A DNA stretch of 18,017 nt from Prasinococcaceae sp. CCMP 1430 (Eukaryota; Prasinodermophyta; Palmophyllophyceae; Prasinococcales; Prasinococcaceae). The position numbers were made by a program, and so were the translations under genes. The stretch covers positions 163,775 through 181,791 of the forward strand of contig RQSC01000031.1 of NCBI GenBank assembly GCA_013416795.1, read 5' to 3'. Every line of letters starts with the position of its first letter. Positions within the stretch are counted from its first letter, which is position 1. Under the pieces are notes generated by a model. It was not told the origin of the DNA, ran no database searches, and saw only the letters and a program-made list of their open reading frames with translations. This document shows, in pieces, positions 7,731-16,002 of this stretch.

Positions 7731-10188
7731 CTAGGCGCACTCTGCGCGCAAGAACTCGGCGCCCATCATGGCCTGCTGTCGCGCAACCTTAACCTTCTCG
7801 TGCAGCTTGTTCTTCGTTGGCGCGATGATACCATCGAAGAAGGGGTGTTTCAGTGCCTCCTCGGCAGCGATGCGCTCTCCCGGCGCGGGTTCGAGCAGCT
7901 TCGACAAGAGGTCGTAGGCTTCGCGCAGCAAGGCGTCGTCCGTGCCCTTGGCTGCGCCCTCCCAGGCGGGAAGCAGCCTCCACGTGCCCGGCGCGCTGGT
8001 CTTCGCACCAGGCAGCGCCTGGCCGCTCACCTGGTGGCCGGGCGGCTTTTTGCGCTCGCGCTGCTCAGCTTCAGCGATCGCCAACTCCTCCTCCCACTTG
8101 GGCTCGGTGCAAAAGAGTGCCTGCCCGATCGCGCGCAGGCGCTCTGGGTACGCCATGCGATCGGTCAACTTCAGCCAGACGCTATCCTTGGAAACAGTTC
8201 CATTGGCCGCTTTGCTTTTCGCCTTGTCCAGAAAGGGATTCTTGAGCGTCTTGGCGTGGTGCGGATTGGGGTGCTTGAACGTAAGAGTCCTCTGTAGCGA
8301 CTTGGCAGCTCTCGTGAGTCTATCCTCGCCCACGAGAGGCAGCATCTGGACGTGGCGTATGCACGGTTGCAAGGCATGAGTGTGCGAGATTATCGGTCAG
8401 CACGGGGATGCATATGCACGCGTCCCTCGTCGTGGCACGTGCGAGACGCGGCATGCGAGCGAGCGCGAATCGACGCGGCGCCATCACACAGACGTGTTGC
8501 ACGCCTCGCACCTCGAACAGCGAGTCCAGGTCGTCACTGCAGCCGAAGAGCAAATAGTCACGGCCGCTCAGGAGGCACATGAGCATGATCCCGGCGGCCC
8601 ACATGTCAACTGCCGTAGTTTGCTTTTTCACGCGCATGAGGACCTCCGGGGCACGAAATCCGCGCGTGCCTGCGCGTCCCCCGCTCACCGTGCGAGGCGC
8701 GACGCCCGAGCCACCCTGGGCGTACGCTGTCCCTCTGATCTGAGGCTTCGGCTGTGCCGCTGCTCGCCTGGCGTCTTTATTGTGCTCGGGCAGATGCCTG
8801 GTGGCGCGCTTATTGTGGTGCAGGGGCTTGGACGCATTCGGTGCTTGGGGCAGCTGGAGCTTTCCGCTCACCGCTTTCCCAACGCCCGCCTGCTCGACCT
8901 GCCTCTTGCCGCGCGACGCTTGAGCGCGCGTCACAGGGCTCACAGGGTCCAGGCGGCCCTCGCCTGCCACCAATTCCTTCCCCTTGCTCGCACCGCCAGC
9001 CTGACCATGGTGCTGCTGCGAGGGCTGCTTGCGCTTGTCCTTACGCAGCTTGCGCACCAGCGCCTCCGCTTCCGTCTGTGCGAGGCCAAAGTCAATGAGG
9101 TACCCCTCCCTTAACTTCATGTTGTACAAGAAGTTTGAGGGTTTGATATCCCTGTGTATGACAGACAAGGAGTGCATCCCGCGCAGCGCGGTCAGGAGTG
9201 CCAGCATGTAGTGCTGCACATCGGACAGCTTGGCGTGACGGACCAGGTGGCGGAAGGAGTCATGGGCAAAGTGCGGGAACACTAGGGAGCAGCAAGGTGC
9301 GTCGACCCACTCAGCGCAAGCTTCGTCGGCAGGATCGGGCCTTTTCCCCCTGTCGCGCTGGTCCTTGATGCGCTCGAGGGCTTGCCCTGCCTCCAACCGC
9401 CGCCGTTTGGAGACCAGCTCCTCCTGCCCGCCCCAAACGCCCTCCTCTGCCCAGAGCGGGATAATGCATGGCTTGCCCTCGAGTTGTCGCAGATGTCTCA
9501 CTTCGTTGTACACGTCAGCAGCCGTGCTGTCTTCGTAAATACGCTTGATGGCGAGCTCGACGTACAGCGCTCCCTCGCCATGCGTCACGAGGCGCTCCAA
9601 CAGAGGGTGCCACGCGTCGCCCGCCCCGTCGTCCACGGCTGCGCCGCCCATGGCTTGAATGAATCTGCAGGCCTCCGAGTAGCTCGTCGCACCGAACATG
9701 CGCACCGCTTTGAAGCACTCGCCGAAGCCACCGTTGCCGACTGTGGACACCACAAATGCCCCGCGCGCGGCGACGTCGAAGAAGGAGGGCTCAGCGACGT
9801 ATGGCGACTGGCTGATCTCCCTCGTGAGGCGCTTGATTTTGCCTTGGACGCTGCGCAGGTCGCACGGCTTCCGCTTCTGCGTGCCGCCAGCAGCGTCCAG
9901 CTGCCGCGGCAGGTCGTGTGTGCGTGCAACAGCGGGCATCGGCGGCGCAACTGGCAGGATGGGGGCATGGCTCCCCGGCGTCACCGCCGCCTGAGCCGTG
10001 CCGGCGCCCGAGCGCGTGGTCCGGCCTGGGTAGGGGGTCGCCGCCCGAGGGATCGCGCTTGGCGCCACCCCTGCCTCTCCTGCGTCCGCCAGCGCGCCCT
10101 CCTGCGGCGCCGGCACCCTCGCCTCGGCTTGCCTGCGCCTCTCCTGCAAGCGCGTGTTTGCGCAGGGCGTCCCGATGGCGGCCTGCAT
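7731..10188 (-). CDS. CDC7: CDC7-type serine/threonine kinase (DDK catalytic subunit), two exons
   Basis: CDC7 with its activator Dbf4 phosphorylates MCM proteins in the nucleus to fire replication origins. From the first in-frame ATG (10188) the model gives 763 residues. Seen in order: a basic, Ala/Pro-rich N-tail; glycine loop GNGGFG (151-156); lysine in AIKRIY (about 215); catalytic loop HRDIKPSNFLYN (from 345); DFGLAQ (366); an insert of about 135 residues before GTRGFRAPEVL (507), the long activation-segment insert typical of CDC7; TTAVDMWAAG; then a C-lobe ending YDLLSKLLEPAPGERI and EEALKHPFF. An intron at 8511-8346 (phase 0) joins DDLDSLFE to MLPLVGEDRLTRAAK. All catalytic residues are intact, so it should be active. 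A second insert of about 55 residues sits between the glycine loop and the lysine. The gene is head-to-head with the TPR gene. The open frame continues to 10269 but without another ATG. Confidence 0.92.
8346..8511 (-). other. CDC7 intron (166 nt, GT-AG, phase 0)
   Basis: On the minus strand the donor is TTCGAG|GTGCGAG (exon ends at 8512) and the acceptor is CGTCCAG|ATGCTG (exon starts at 8345). Reading through gives non-conserved Arg/Ala-rich sequence; splicing restores the CDC7 C-lobe. Confidence 0.85.
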
Positions 10189-10506
10189 GTGGCCCGCGCC
10201 GACGGGCGTCGCGCGCGCACGGTCGGGGCGCGCATCCGCGCCCGCAGCGGCCGCCCCGCCCCGCTGCACCGCGCGCCGCCGCGCCGCGCGAGTGGCGCCA
10301 CACGCACGCGGTGGGAGGCGCGGGGCAGCTGCTCGCGGGGCCGCCTGGCTGTCGGAGTGCCCCGCGGCGGGCGCTGCGGCGATCGTGTACGAGCGTTACA
10401 GCGGGGCAGGTGGCGGTGGTGTGTGCGTGTGCGTGCAGGGGTGGGACGAGGAGGGAGGAGGGGGCGGAGTGGGCTCGAGGCTGCGTGTGTGAAGTCCCAG
10501 CTGGCA
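10189..10506. promoter_or_regulatory. Shared head-to-head upstream region of CDC7 and the TPR gene
   Basis: 318 nt between two divergent start codons, so both promoters and both 5' UTRs must lie here unless first exons have been missed. No TATA box is seen. A GT-rich tract lies at about 10418-10438 and a purine-rich tract (GGGACGAGGAGGGAGGAGGG) at about 10442-10461. Inferred from gene layout. Confidence 0.4.
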
Positions 10507-11694
10507 ATGGAGCCGGGGGGGATGGACGGTGGCGCCGCGGGCGGTAGTGGCGGCGCCGTCGCGGGCATGGGCATCAACGGCGGCGTCACTGCGTCCCAGG
10601 CGGGCATGCCTGGCGCGCGCAACTACCCGTCGGGCACCATGCACGGAAACGATCCGCTGGGAGGACTGCACATCCCTGGGTACGACCCAACGTACATGGA
10701 GCGCGCGATGCAGGAGTACTTCGACCGCCCCGAGAACAAAGAGGTCATGGAGGCGCACCAGAACAAGGAGTACCGCCGAGCGCAGAGGCTGAACAGAAAG
10801 ATGAGAGCCCTCGAGTTTAAGGACAAGGTGCTGTCGGCACCATACGAGGCGCAGAAGAATGTCGCGCCGTTCCTTCAGAGCCGCACGCTGCGCAAGATCG
10901 TGCAGAGCATGACGAGCGACTTGCAGAACGACTTCGCGAAATGGGCGACGAACCCGCTCATCCTGCGCGCGCTGCATGCGGCCAAGGAGCAGCTTGACAA
11001 GGGCCAGATCACCGAGGACGAGCTCGAGCACAAACTCATCTCATACTTCAACTCGCCCGCCGCCGGCGAGGCCCATGAAGAGTTCAAGCGCAAGACCCGG
11101 CAGTTCGTGCGACTGGATACGAAGGAGCTCTGCTCGGCGCTCAATGAGCAGGTGCAGGAGCGCAAGAAGGGCAACCAGCTCTTCCGCGCCAAGAAGTTCG
11201 AGGAGGCACGCTACCATTACAAGCGCGCATACTCCATCACCACCTTCGTGCAGGGCATGTCCAAGCCTGACCAGGAGGAGCTCAACAAGTGCAAGGTGCG
11301 GGCGCGGACGAGGGCGCCACGCGCTCCGACTTAGGAAGCGCAGAGGCTTGCAGCTCTGCTGACGTGCCACTCACTCTGCGCGTCGATCGCTTAGGTTCTC
11401 TGCCAGCTCAATCTGGCGGCGGTAGCTATCGCTAAGAAGGAGTACGGCGAGGCGATCGAACTCATGACTGGCGCGCACAAGACGCAGCCCGACAACGTCA
11501 AGGTGCTGCTGCGCCGTGCAAAGGCGTACATTGGCAGGCACGAGTACGCCAACGCGAAGGCCGACCTCGAGAAGGTCAAGGACCTTGAGCCCTTCAACTG
11601 GGAAGCTGAGGAGGAAATGATGCGGCTGCGTAAGGTCGTCGCCCTCGACAAGAAGGCGGACAAGGCCCTGTGCCACGCCATGTTCCTCGGATAG
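10507..11694 (+). CDS. TPR protein with FKBP/Cyp40-type repeats, no isomerase domain (two exons)
   Basis: 362 residues from the ATG at 10507 (ggcaATGg); the frame stays open upstream, but that part is antisense to CDC7. Seen: a Gly/Met-rich N-tail (1-50); a charged helical region (about 55-215) with YMERAMQEYFDRPENKE and FAKWATNPLILRAL...GQITEDELE; then three TPR units (about 218-340) beginning VQERKKGNQLFRAKKFEEA. The last two read LNLAAVAIAKKEYGEAI and VLLRRAKAYIGRHEYANAKADLEKV, close to the TPR block of FKBP51/52 and Cyp40, ending KADKALCHAMF. The clamp positions that bind the EEVD tail of Hsp90/Hsp70 look mostly kept (KKGN, LN, and K-x3-R in KVLLRR), with Arg at the first clamp lysine. 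An intron at 11296-11394 (phase 0) joins NKCK to VLCQLN. A chaperone-adaptor role is inferred. I do not recognise the N-terminal region. Confidence 0.85.
11296..11394 (+). other. TPR gene intron (99 nt, GT-AG, phase 0)
   Basis: Donor TGCAAG|GTGCGG, acceptor CGCTTAG|GTTCTC. It splits the first and second TPR units; splicing restores the conserved LCQLNLAAV helix, while reading through reaches a stop at about 11332. Confidence 0.85.
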
Positions 11695-11881
11695 AAACCG
11701 GCCATTCGCGAGGAGGAGGCGCAGCGCGCCTACCGTAAACCAGAATCATTCACGTTCCACATCTTTAAGTATTTGTACATGTCACACAAGCCACAACACA
11801 CGGGAAAAACGAGCTCAGCCGCGAGACTCCGACGCGCACCGCGCGCTTCATGGGCGGCGGGGCCAACACAGGGCCTCCTCG
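11695..11881. terminator. Tail-to-tail 3' region between the TPR and cysteine-rich genes
   Basis: 187 nt between converging stops, AT-richer at 11740-11815. TTTGTACA at 11772-11779 contains the palindrome TGTACA, about 80 nt past the TPR stop and about 100 nt past the stop of the minus gene. Candidate 3'-end element by position only. Confidence 0.3.
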
Positions 11882-13027
11882 CTACTCGTAGAATGCAGCG
11901 TAGCGCTCCTCAGTCCGCGCCACCCAGTCGTCCTCGCGATCCTTGCGCACGTGCTCGTTTGCAGGCAGGCTCTCCGAGAGGACCCAGCTGTCGTCCAGCG
12001 TACGGCAGCCATCGCTCGAGCGCAGTGTGGGCGTCGAGCAGCCGAAGTAGTCGCACCGTGTCTGGCACGAGGACTCCGGCGGCGCGGCGCGGGAACTCGA
12101 CGACCACAGATCGCTCATGGTGTACGTGTCCAGCAGCGGCTCGGGGTCGATGTATTTGCCTACATCGTAATCCGTGTCGGGCATCGAGCCGCGCAGCGGC
12201 GCATAGGTCGGGCGATTGTTCCACTGCCTGTTGATGGTGTACGTGGGGAATGTGGCGTACTCGCCCTCGAAGAGATGCCCGCGCTGCACGCTCTCTTCGG
12301 GCTCGCCGTTCATGCGCTGGTACTCTCCGTAAGTATTCGGGTACACGCCCTTGGCCTGCCGCATGTCGTCGCTGCACGCTTGCGATCGCAGCGGGCAGCA
12401 CTGCCAGCAATACTCGGCGCCTTCCTCATCGTTGCATGCCCCGGGTTCGCACGGCTTGCACGACGCCTCGCCCGGCTGGCCCGAGTATGGATTGAACGTC
12501 CCTAGCGGACACGGCGTGCAATGTGCCGCCCCGTCGTCCGAGTACGTCCCGGCAGCGCATGGAAGGCAGGCATCGGCCCCGAGCGACGCGCGCTCGAGCG
12601 GCTGGTGAGTGCCTGCGGGACAGAGCGTACATCGCGCGGCTGCCGCGAGCGGGTCATACACGTGCGGCGGCACACCGGAGGGCATGATCGCCGGAGCGAG
12701 CGCGCCGCCCGTCGCCGCGCGGAATTCCTCCGGTCGCGAGTAGGAGTATGTGCCGGGCGGGCACGGCGAGCACTCTCGGCCGAGCCCAGAATGCGGGTTG
12801 AACGTACCCGGCACGCACTGTTCGCATCGCGCCTTTCCGCTGAGCGTCTGGTGCCACCCGGGCGGGCACTCGACGCAGTGCCTCTGCCCGGGAAGCGGCT
12901 GCACCGTGCCTGGCGCGCACATCTCGCAGACGCACTCCTCCCACTCGATGAGCTCGCCCGGGCGGCCCAGCACGCCACTCCCGGGTGGCGCGCCGGTCGT
13001 CTCGGCGGAACGTTGCTCGCACGCCAT
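11882..13027 (-). CDS. Cysteine-rich protein with eight ephrin-receptor/TNFR-like modules (5' end uncertain)
   Basis: The first in-frame ATG is at 13027 (CCCATGG), giving about 381 residues. The frame is open up to 13351 without another ATG and still looks coding just upstream (GCCPGAQCPP), so an earlier exon is likely. Eight modules start with CxxC-x-x-G: CEMCAPGT, CVECPPGW, CEQCVPGT, CSPCPPGT, CTLCPAGT, CLPCAAGT, CTPCPLGT and CKPCEPGA. This is the pattern of ephrin-receptor-like (GCC2/GCC3) repeats, usually found in secreted or surface proteins. The last 160 or so residues are a separate Tyr/Asp-rich region (YPNTYGEYQRMNGEPEES, TYTINRQWNNRPTY) that I do not recognise. Upstream, about 13235-13200, the frame encodes a short hydrophobic stretch (SAILYSSFGWLAL) that might belong to a signal peptide. 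No C-terminal membrane helix is seen. Function unknown; extracellular location is inferred. Confidence 0.78.
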   Translation of the reverse strand: MACEQRSAETTGAPPGSGVLGRPGELIEWEECVCEMCAPGTVQPLPGQRHCVECPPGWHQTLSGKARCEQCVPGTFNPHSGLGRECSPCPPGTYSYSRPEEFRAATGGALAPAIMPSGVPPHVYDPLAAAARCTLCPAGTHQPLERASLGADACLPCAAGTYSDDGAAHCTPCPLGTFNPYSGQPGEASCKPCEPGACNDEEGAEYCWQCCPLRSQACSDDMRQAKGVYPNTYGEYQRMNGEPEESVQRGHLFEGEYATFPTYTINRQWNNRPTYAPLRGSMPDTDYDVGKYIDPEPLLDTYTMSDLWSSSSRAAPPESSCQTRCDYFGCSTPTLRSSDGCRTLDDSWVLSESLPANEHVRKDREDDWVARTEERYAAFYE

Positions 13028-13491
13028 GGGCGGGCATTGTGCGCCCGGGCAGCACCCGCGGTCCTCCCCGCGCGCGAGCGCCCGCGCGGCGTTTGTCGAA
13101 AGTCGGCCTGGGCTGTCGCACCCAAGTCCGCCTCCCCGCGCCCGGCGGCGGCCCCGCCGCGTGCGCGCGCTGTGGCATCTCCCCGCATCCGCATCCTGAC
13201 TCAAAGCGAGCCAGCCGAACGATGAGTACAGGATTGCCGACGTGGCTACTACGGAGGGGGCCCTGGAGCGAGGCCACGCGCGACTGGTCGCGCGGCCGCG
13301 AAGGACTCGTAACCATGTCTCTACATTGCCAGAAAGGCCCCCGCGGCACACCCCGGCCAGCGCCGCGCCCCGCTGTGGCTGGCGCTGGCCGTGCTTGCTG
13401 CGGGGCGGTCAGAGGGTGTGGATGGGCGGGACGCGTCCTAGTTCTGGTTCCGCGAACGCCCAGCGTGAGCCGGGCGGTCCCGTGGGGGCCT
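13028..13491. other. Upstream region of the cysteine-rich gene
   Basis: Minus frame still open to 13351, probably with part of a missed 5' exon or the 5' UTR. Beyond that it is GC-rich sequence in which I see no gene. Confidence 0.35.
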
Positions 13492-13645
13492 GTGAAACAC
13501 GGCGCCGTTCCACGCCAGGAGACACCTCTCGGAAGAGTGGGGCTGCCTGGCGCTCGCCGACGCGCGTGGTGAAAGGCACGGCGCTGTTCCACGCGAGGAG
13601 GGCGTCCGAAAGACGGGGCCTGGTGGCGATCGCCGGCGCGCGTGT
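13492..13645. repeat. Two-copy imperfect tandem repeat, period about 77 nt
   Basis: Copy 1 (13492-13568) and copy 2 (13569-13645) both begin GTGAAA and end CGCGCGTG. They share CACGGCGC(C/T)GTTCCACGC near the start and (A/T)CGCCG(A/G)CGCGCGTG at the end, with small indels in the middle. The repeat lies on the 3' side (minus sense) of the RNase H relic. Confidence 0.7.
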
Positions 13646-13658
13646 GTGCGCTGGGCTG

Positions 13659-14024
13659 TCAGTGATGCGAGCGCGGGATGGCCGTCGTCGGGTCGGTGAG
13701 CTCTGACGTGGGCGGCCAGATGGCGTCGAGGTAATGGATGGGGCCGTACGCTGAGGGAAGATCGAGGAGCGGCACGAAGCGAGAGGGAGCGTCGGCGATG
13801 TTCACACTGGAGGCGATGTACTCGAACCAGTAGTCGTGGACGCCCCATGCGAGGCACACTTGCAGGAGCATTGTGAGGTCGGAGAGCCCGCGCGAGGCTG
13901 CAGAGCCGGAGATAGCGGAACTTTTAGCGACGGCGCTGTCGATGTATGAAAGGATGTCGCTGTCGCTGATGAGGCTTGCATACGTGCGTAGTGCGACGAT
14001 GAGGGCGATACCGCAGCAGTCACT
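13659..14024 (-). pseudogene. Retroelement RNase H fragment (decayed)
   Basis: The minus frame between a stop at 14025-14027 and the stop at 13659 encodes about 121 residues resembling the RNase H part of Ty3- or DIRS-type retrotransposon polymerases. The end is diagnostic: DYWFEYIASSVNIADAPSR, the usual W-[FE]-x(2)-V/I-x-S-x(2)-N-x-A-D-x-[PL]-S-R signature, with the last catalytic Asp present. Before it, ILSYIDSAVAK matches the IDN-x-A-A catalytic block (Asp present). Further upstream, where the family has a catalytic Glu (I-E-L-L-A-A-L), the sequence reads IALIVALRT, so that Glu is lost. No reverse transcriptase, integrase or tyrosine recombinase sequence is seen nearby and a stop interrupts the frame, so this is a relic. 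It is a cellular transposon remnant, not a virus gene. Confidence 0.75.
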
Positions 14025-14592
14025 TTACGGAATCCTGTAGCCTGCACTTGCACAAGTGCTGCCCACCGGCGGAACTGTACGAACCACCGCCTTGTGAACC
14101 CTGAGCACTAACCCCAATTTAAACCCCTAACTCGCATCGCGCGCCGTCGGGAGCCGGGGCGAGCGGAGCCGGACCCGGCCGGGCGGGTGTTTAGGGTGAA
14201 GCGCGATCGACCGCAACTCCAACTCCGTCCGGATGGCATGTTATTTATTCTACATGTGCGACATTTTTATAAACCCTTCTTCAGCGTACGCGAGGGCCGC
14301 GACTGGCCGCGCGCCTTCGAATTTGCGGGGCGGGAATGCGCATTGTCGTTTTTTATTGCGCATGGACGAGTGCGTTCCGGGCTTCGCTGCGCCTTGCGGT
14401 TGTGGATTTCGGATGGAGCGCGCCAGGGGCCGGGCTGCGCCCCGCGCCACACATCGAGCGCCGCGGTGCAGCCGCCGCGAGCGGCCGCCTTTCCCCCCCT
14501 CCCTCCCTCCACCCGCTTCCCCCCTTCGGGCAGCCCCGCCGCCGCCGCCGCTGCCCCGCGCCCTGCGCCCACCCCCCCCCGGCGCGGGAGCG
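14025..14592 (+). promoter_or_regulatory. Upstream region of the mitochondrial carrier gene
   Basis: Begins with the end of the retroelement relic, including a perfect 7-bp inverted repeat GCACTTG-CA-CAAGTGC at 14044-14059. An AT-richer stretch at 14235-14280 includes TTTTTATAAA, with TATAAA at 14268-14273, about 320 nt before the ATG. A long polypyrimidine run of C and T lies at about 14489-14527. No convincing coding sequence was found. The TATA assignment is a guess from sequence alone. Confidence 0.35.
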
Positions 14593-16002
14593 ATGTCGGC
14601 GGGGGCCAAGAAGGACCCCGCGTGGAAGGGCTTCGCGCGCGGCGCGATGGCCGCAATGGTCAGCGGCGCCGTCACGCACCCTATCGACCTCGGTGCGTCG
14701 CGCCCGCGCGGGAGCAGCCCCTGGGAGGGAGCGGGCCGGGTGGCAGCGATGGCTTGTGGGGGGTGGGTTGGTGGGTGGGCGGATGGTAGCGTCGTGCTAG
14801 GCGTGACCTCTGCGTGTGTCGCGCGCTGCTCGCCGCGCCGAACTGACGCGGACGCGCTACGTCCACGCCCCACGCCTCGCGCCACAACAGTCAAAGTCCG
14901 CATGCAGCTGCACGGAGAAGGCCTGAAGGCGTCGGGCAAGCCTACACCTGGCATGCTTGCGACCGCAGGTGGCGTCCTGCGCGCCGAAGGCCCCGCAGGG
15001 CTGTACAAGGGCCTGACTGCCAGCCTCTTGCGGCAAGGGACGTTCATCGGAGCCAAGGTACGAGCTGCGCTGGCGCGCTGCACCCCTCGCGCCGGCGCGC
15101 ATGGCTAGTGGGTGCAGTGGTGACAGCGATTGCACGCGCCATCCACGCTGACTAGGCGCGGCGCATGCCGTCACGCGCATGTCATGGCACCACAGTTTGG
15201 CCTGTATGAGCAGTGGAAGGCGCAGTTCGCAGACGACGCGGGCTTCATGCCATTCCACTACAAGATTGCGGGCGGTTTCTTCAGCGGTGCGACCGGGGCC
15301 GTCATTGGGTGAGTGCTGACGGCGCGGGGCTTTGGCCCCAGGCGGTCGGACGAAGCTGGAGGCGCCGAGCGCGTCATCGCAGCGACGTCTCATCGCGGCG
15401 CTCCGCTCACGTCGCCGGCACTTCGCGCGCTCGATGCGCGCCTGCCTGCGCTGACCGACTTTGCGCCACGCACCCACGCGCACAGCAACCCCGCCGACCT
15501 GGCCATGGTGCGGATGCAGGCGGACGGCCGATTGCCAGCGGAGCTGCGCCGCAACTACAGGAACGCTGGCGACGCGCTCTACCGTGTGGCCCGTGAGGAG
15601 GGGGTGCTCGCCCTGTGGCGCGGCTCCGTGCCTACCGCATCGCGCGCGTGTATCATCACCGCGGCACAATTCAGCGTGTACGAGGAGTGCAAGGAGCAGC
15701 TCATCGAGCGCACGCCGCTAGGAGACACTCCGTTCACGCATGGTCTTGCGAGCTTTGCATGCGCCATCGTTGCAGGTATCATCTCAAACCCGTTTGACGT
15801 CGCCAAGACCCGCTTGATGAACATGAAGATCGAGGCAGATGGCTCGCGCCCCTACAAGAACACATTCCATGCCATCATCAAGACGGCCTCGGAGGAGGGC
15901 GTACTTGCGCTGATGAAGGGCCTTGGGCCTACGGTCGCGCGACAAGTGCCGCTAAACCTGGTCCGCTTTATGACGGTGGAGCAGCTTCGGAAGATCTTTT
16001 GA
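14593..16002 (+). CDS. SLC25A11: Mitochondrial carrier, 2-oxoglutarate/malate (dicarboxylate) type, four exons
   Basis: The spliced model is 298 residues, the usual size for the SLC25 family, from the ATG at 14593. Exons: 14593-14692, 14891-15057, 15196-15308, 15486-16002. The three family repeats each show the P-x-[DE]-x-x-[KR]-type signature: HPIDLVKVRMQ (which spans the first intron), NPADLAMVRMQ (which spans the third) and NPFDVAKTR. Closest to the oxoglutarate/malate carrier by QADGRLPAELRRNYRNAGDAL, REEGVLALWRGSVPT and MNMKIEADGSRPYKN. It would exchange dicarboxylates across the inner mitochondrial membrane with six transmembrane helices. All three introns are GT-AG with phases 1, 0 and 2, and each restores the frame. 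Exact substrate is inferred; plant-type dicarboxylate/tricarboxylate carriers are close relatives. It converges on the SETD6-like gene. Confidence 0.92.
14693..14890 (+). other. Carrier intron 1 (198 nt, GT-AG, phase 1)
   Basis: Donor GACCTCG|GTGCGT, acceptor CACAACAG|TCAAAG. Splicing rebuilds the first signature, PIDL-VKVRMQ, across the junction. Confidence 0.9.
15058..15195 (+). other. Carrier intron 2 (138 nt, GT-AG, phase 0)
   Basis: Donor GCCAAG|GTACGA, acceptor CACCACAG|TTTGGC. It joins RQGTFIGAK to FGLYEQWK, as expected after the first carrier repeat. Confidence 0.9.
15309..15485 (+). other. Carrier intron 3 (177 nt, GT-AG, phase 2)
   Basis: Donor ATTGG|GTGAGT, acceptor CGCACAG|CAACCC. 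Splicing rebuilds GAVIG-NPADLAMVRMQ, the second carrier signature. Confidence 0.9.

Noticed and set aside
9382-10506. Long plus-strand open frame leading into the TPR gene
   Set aside because: It lies antisense to the CDC7 coding exon, has no domain of its own, and only becomes protein-like after the ATG at 10507. High GC makes such shadow frames common here.
13355-13441. Signal-peptide-like plus-strand stretch (LWLALAVLAAG)
   Set aside because: No ATG in that frame nearby and it stops at about 13440; no downstream exon with related sequence was found.
14110-14140. Telomere-like CCCTAA sequence
   Set aside because: Only single copies (ACCCCTAA) occur, not an array.
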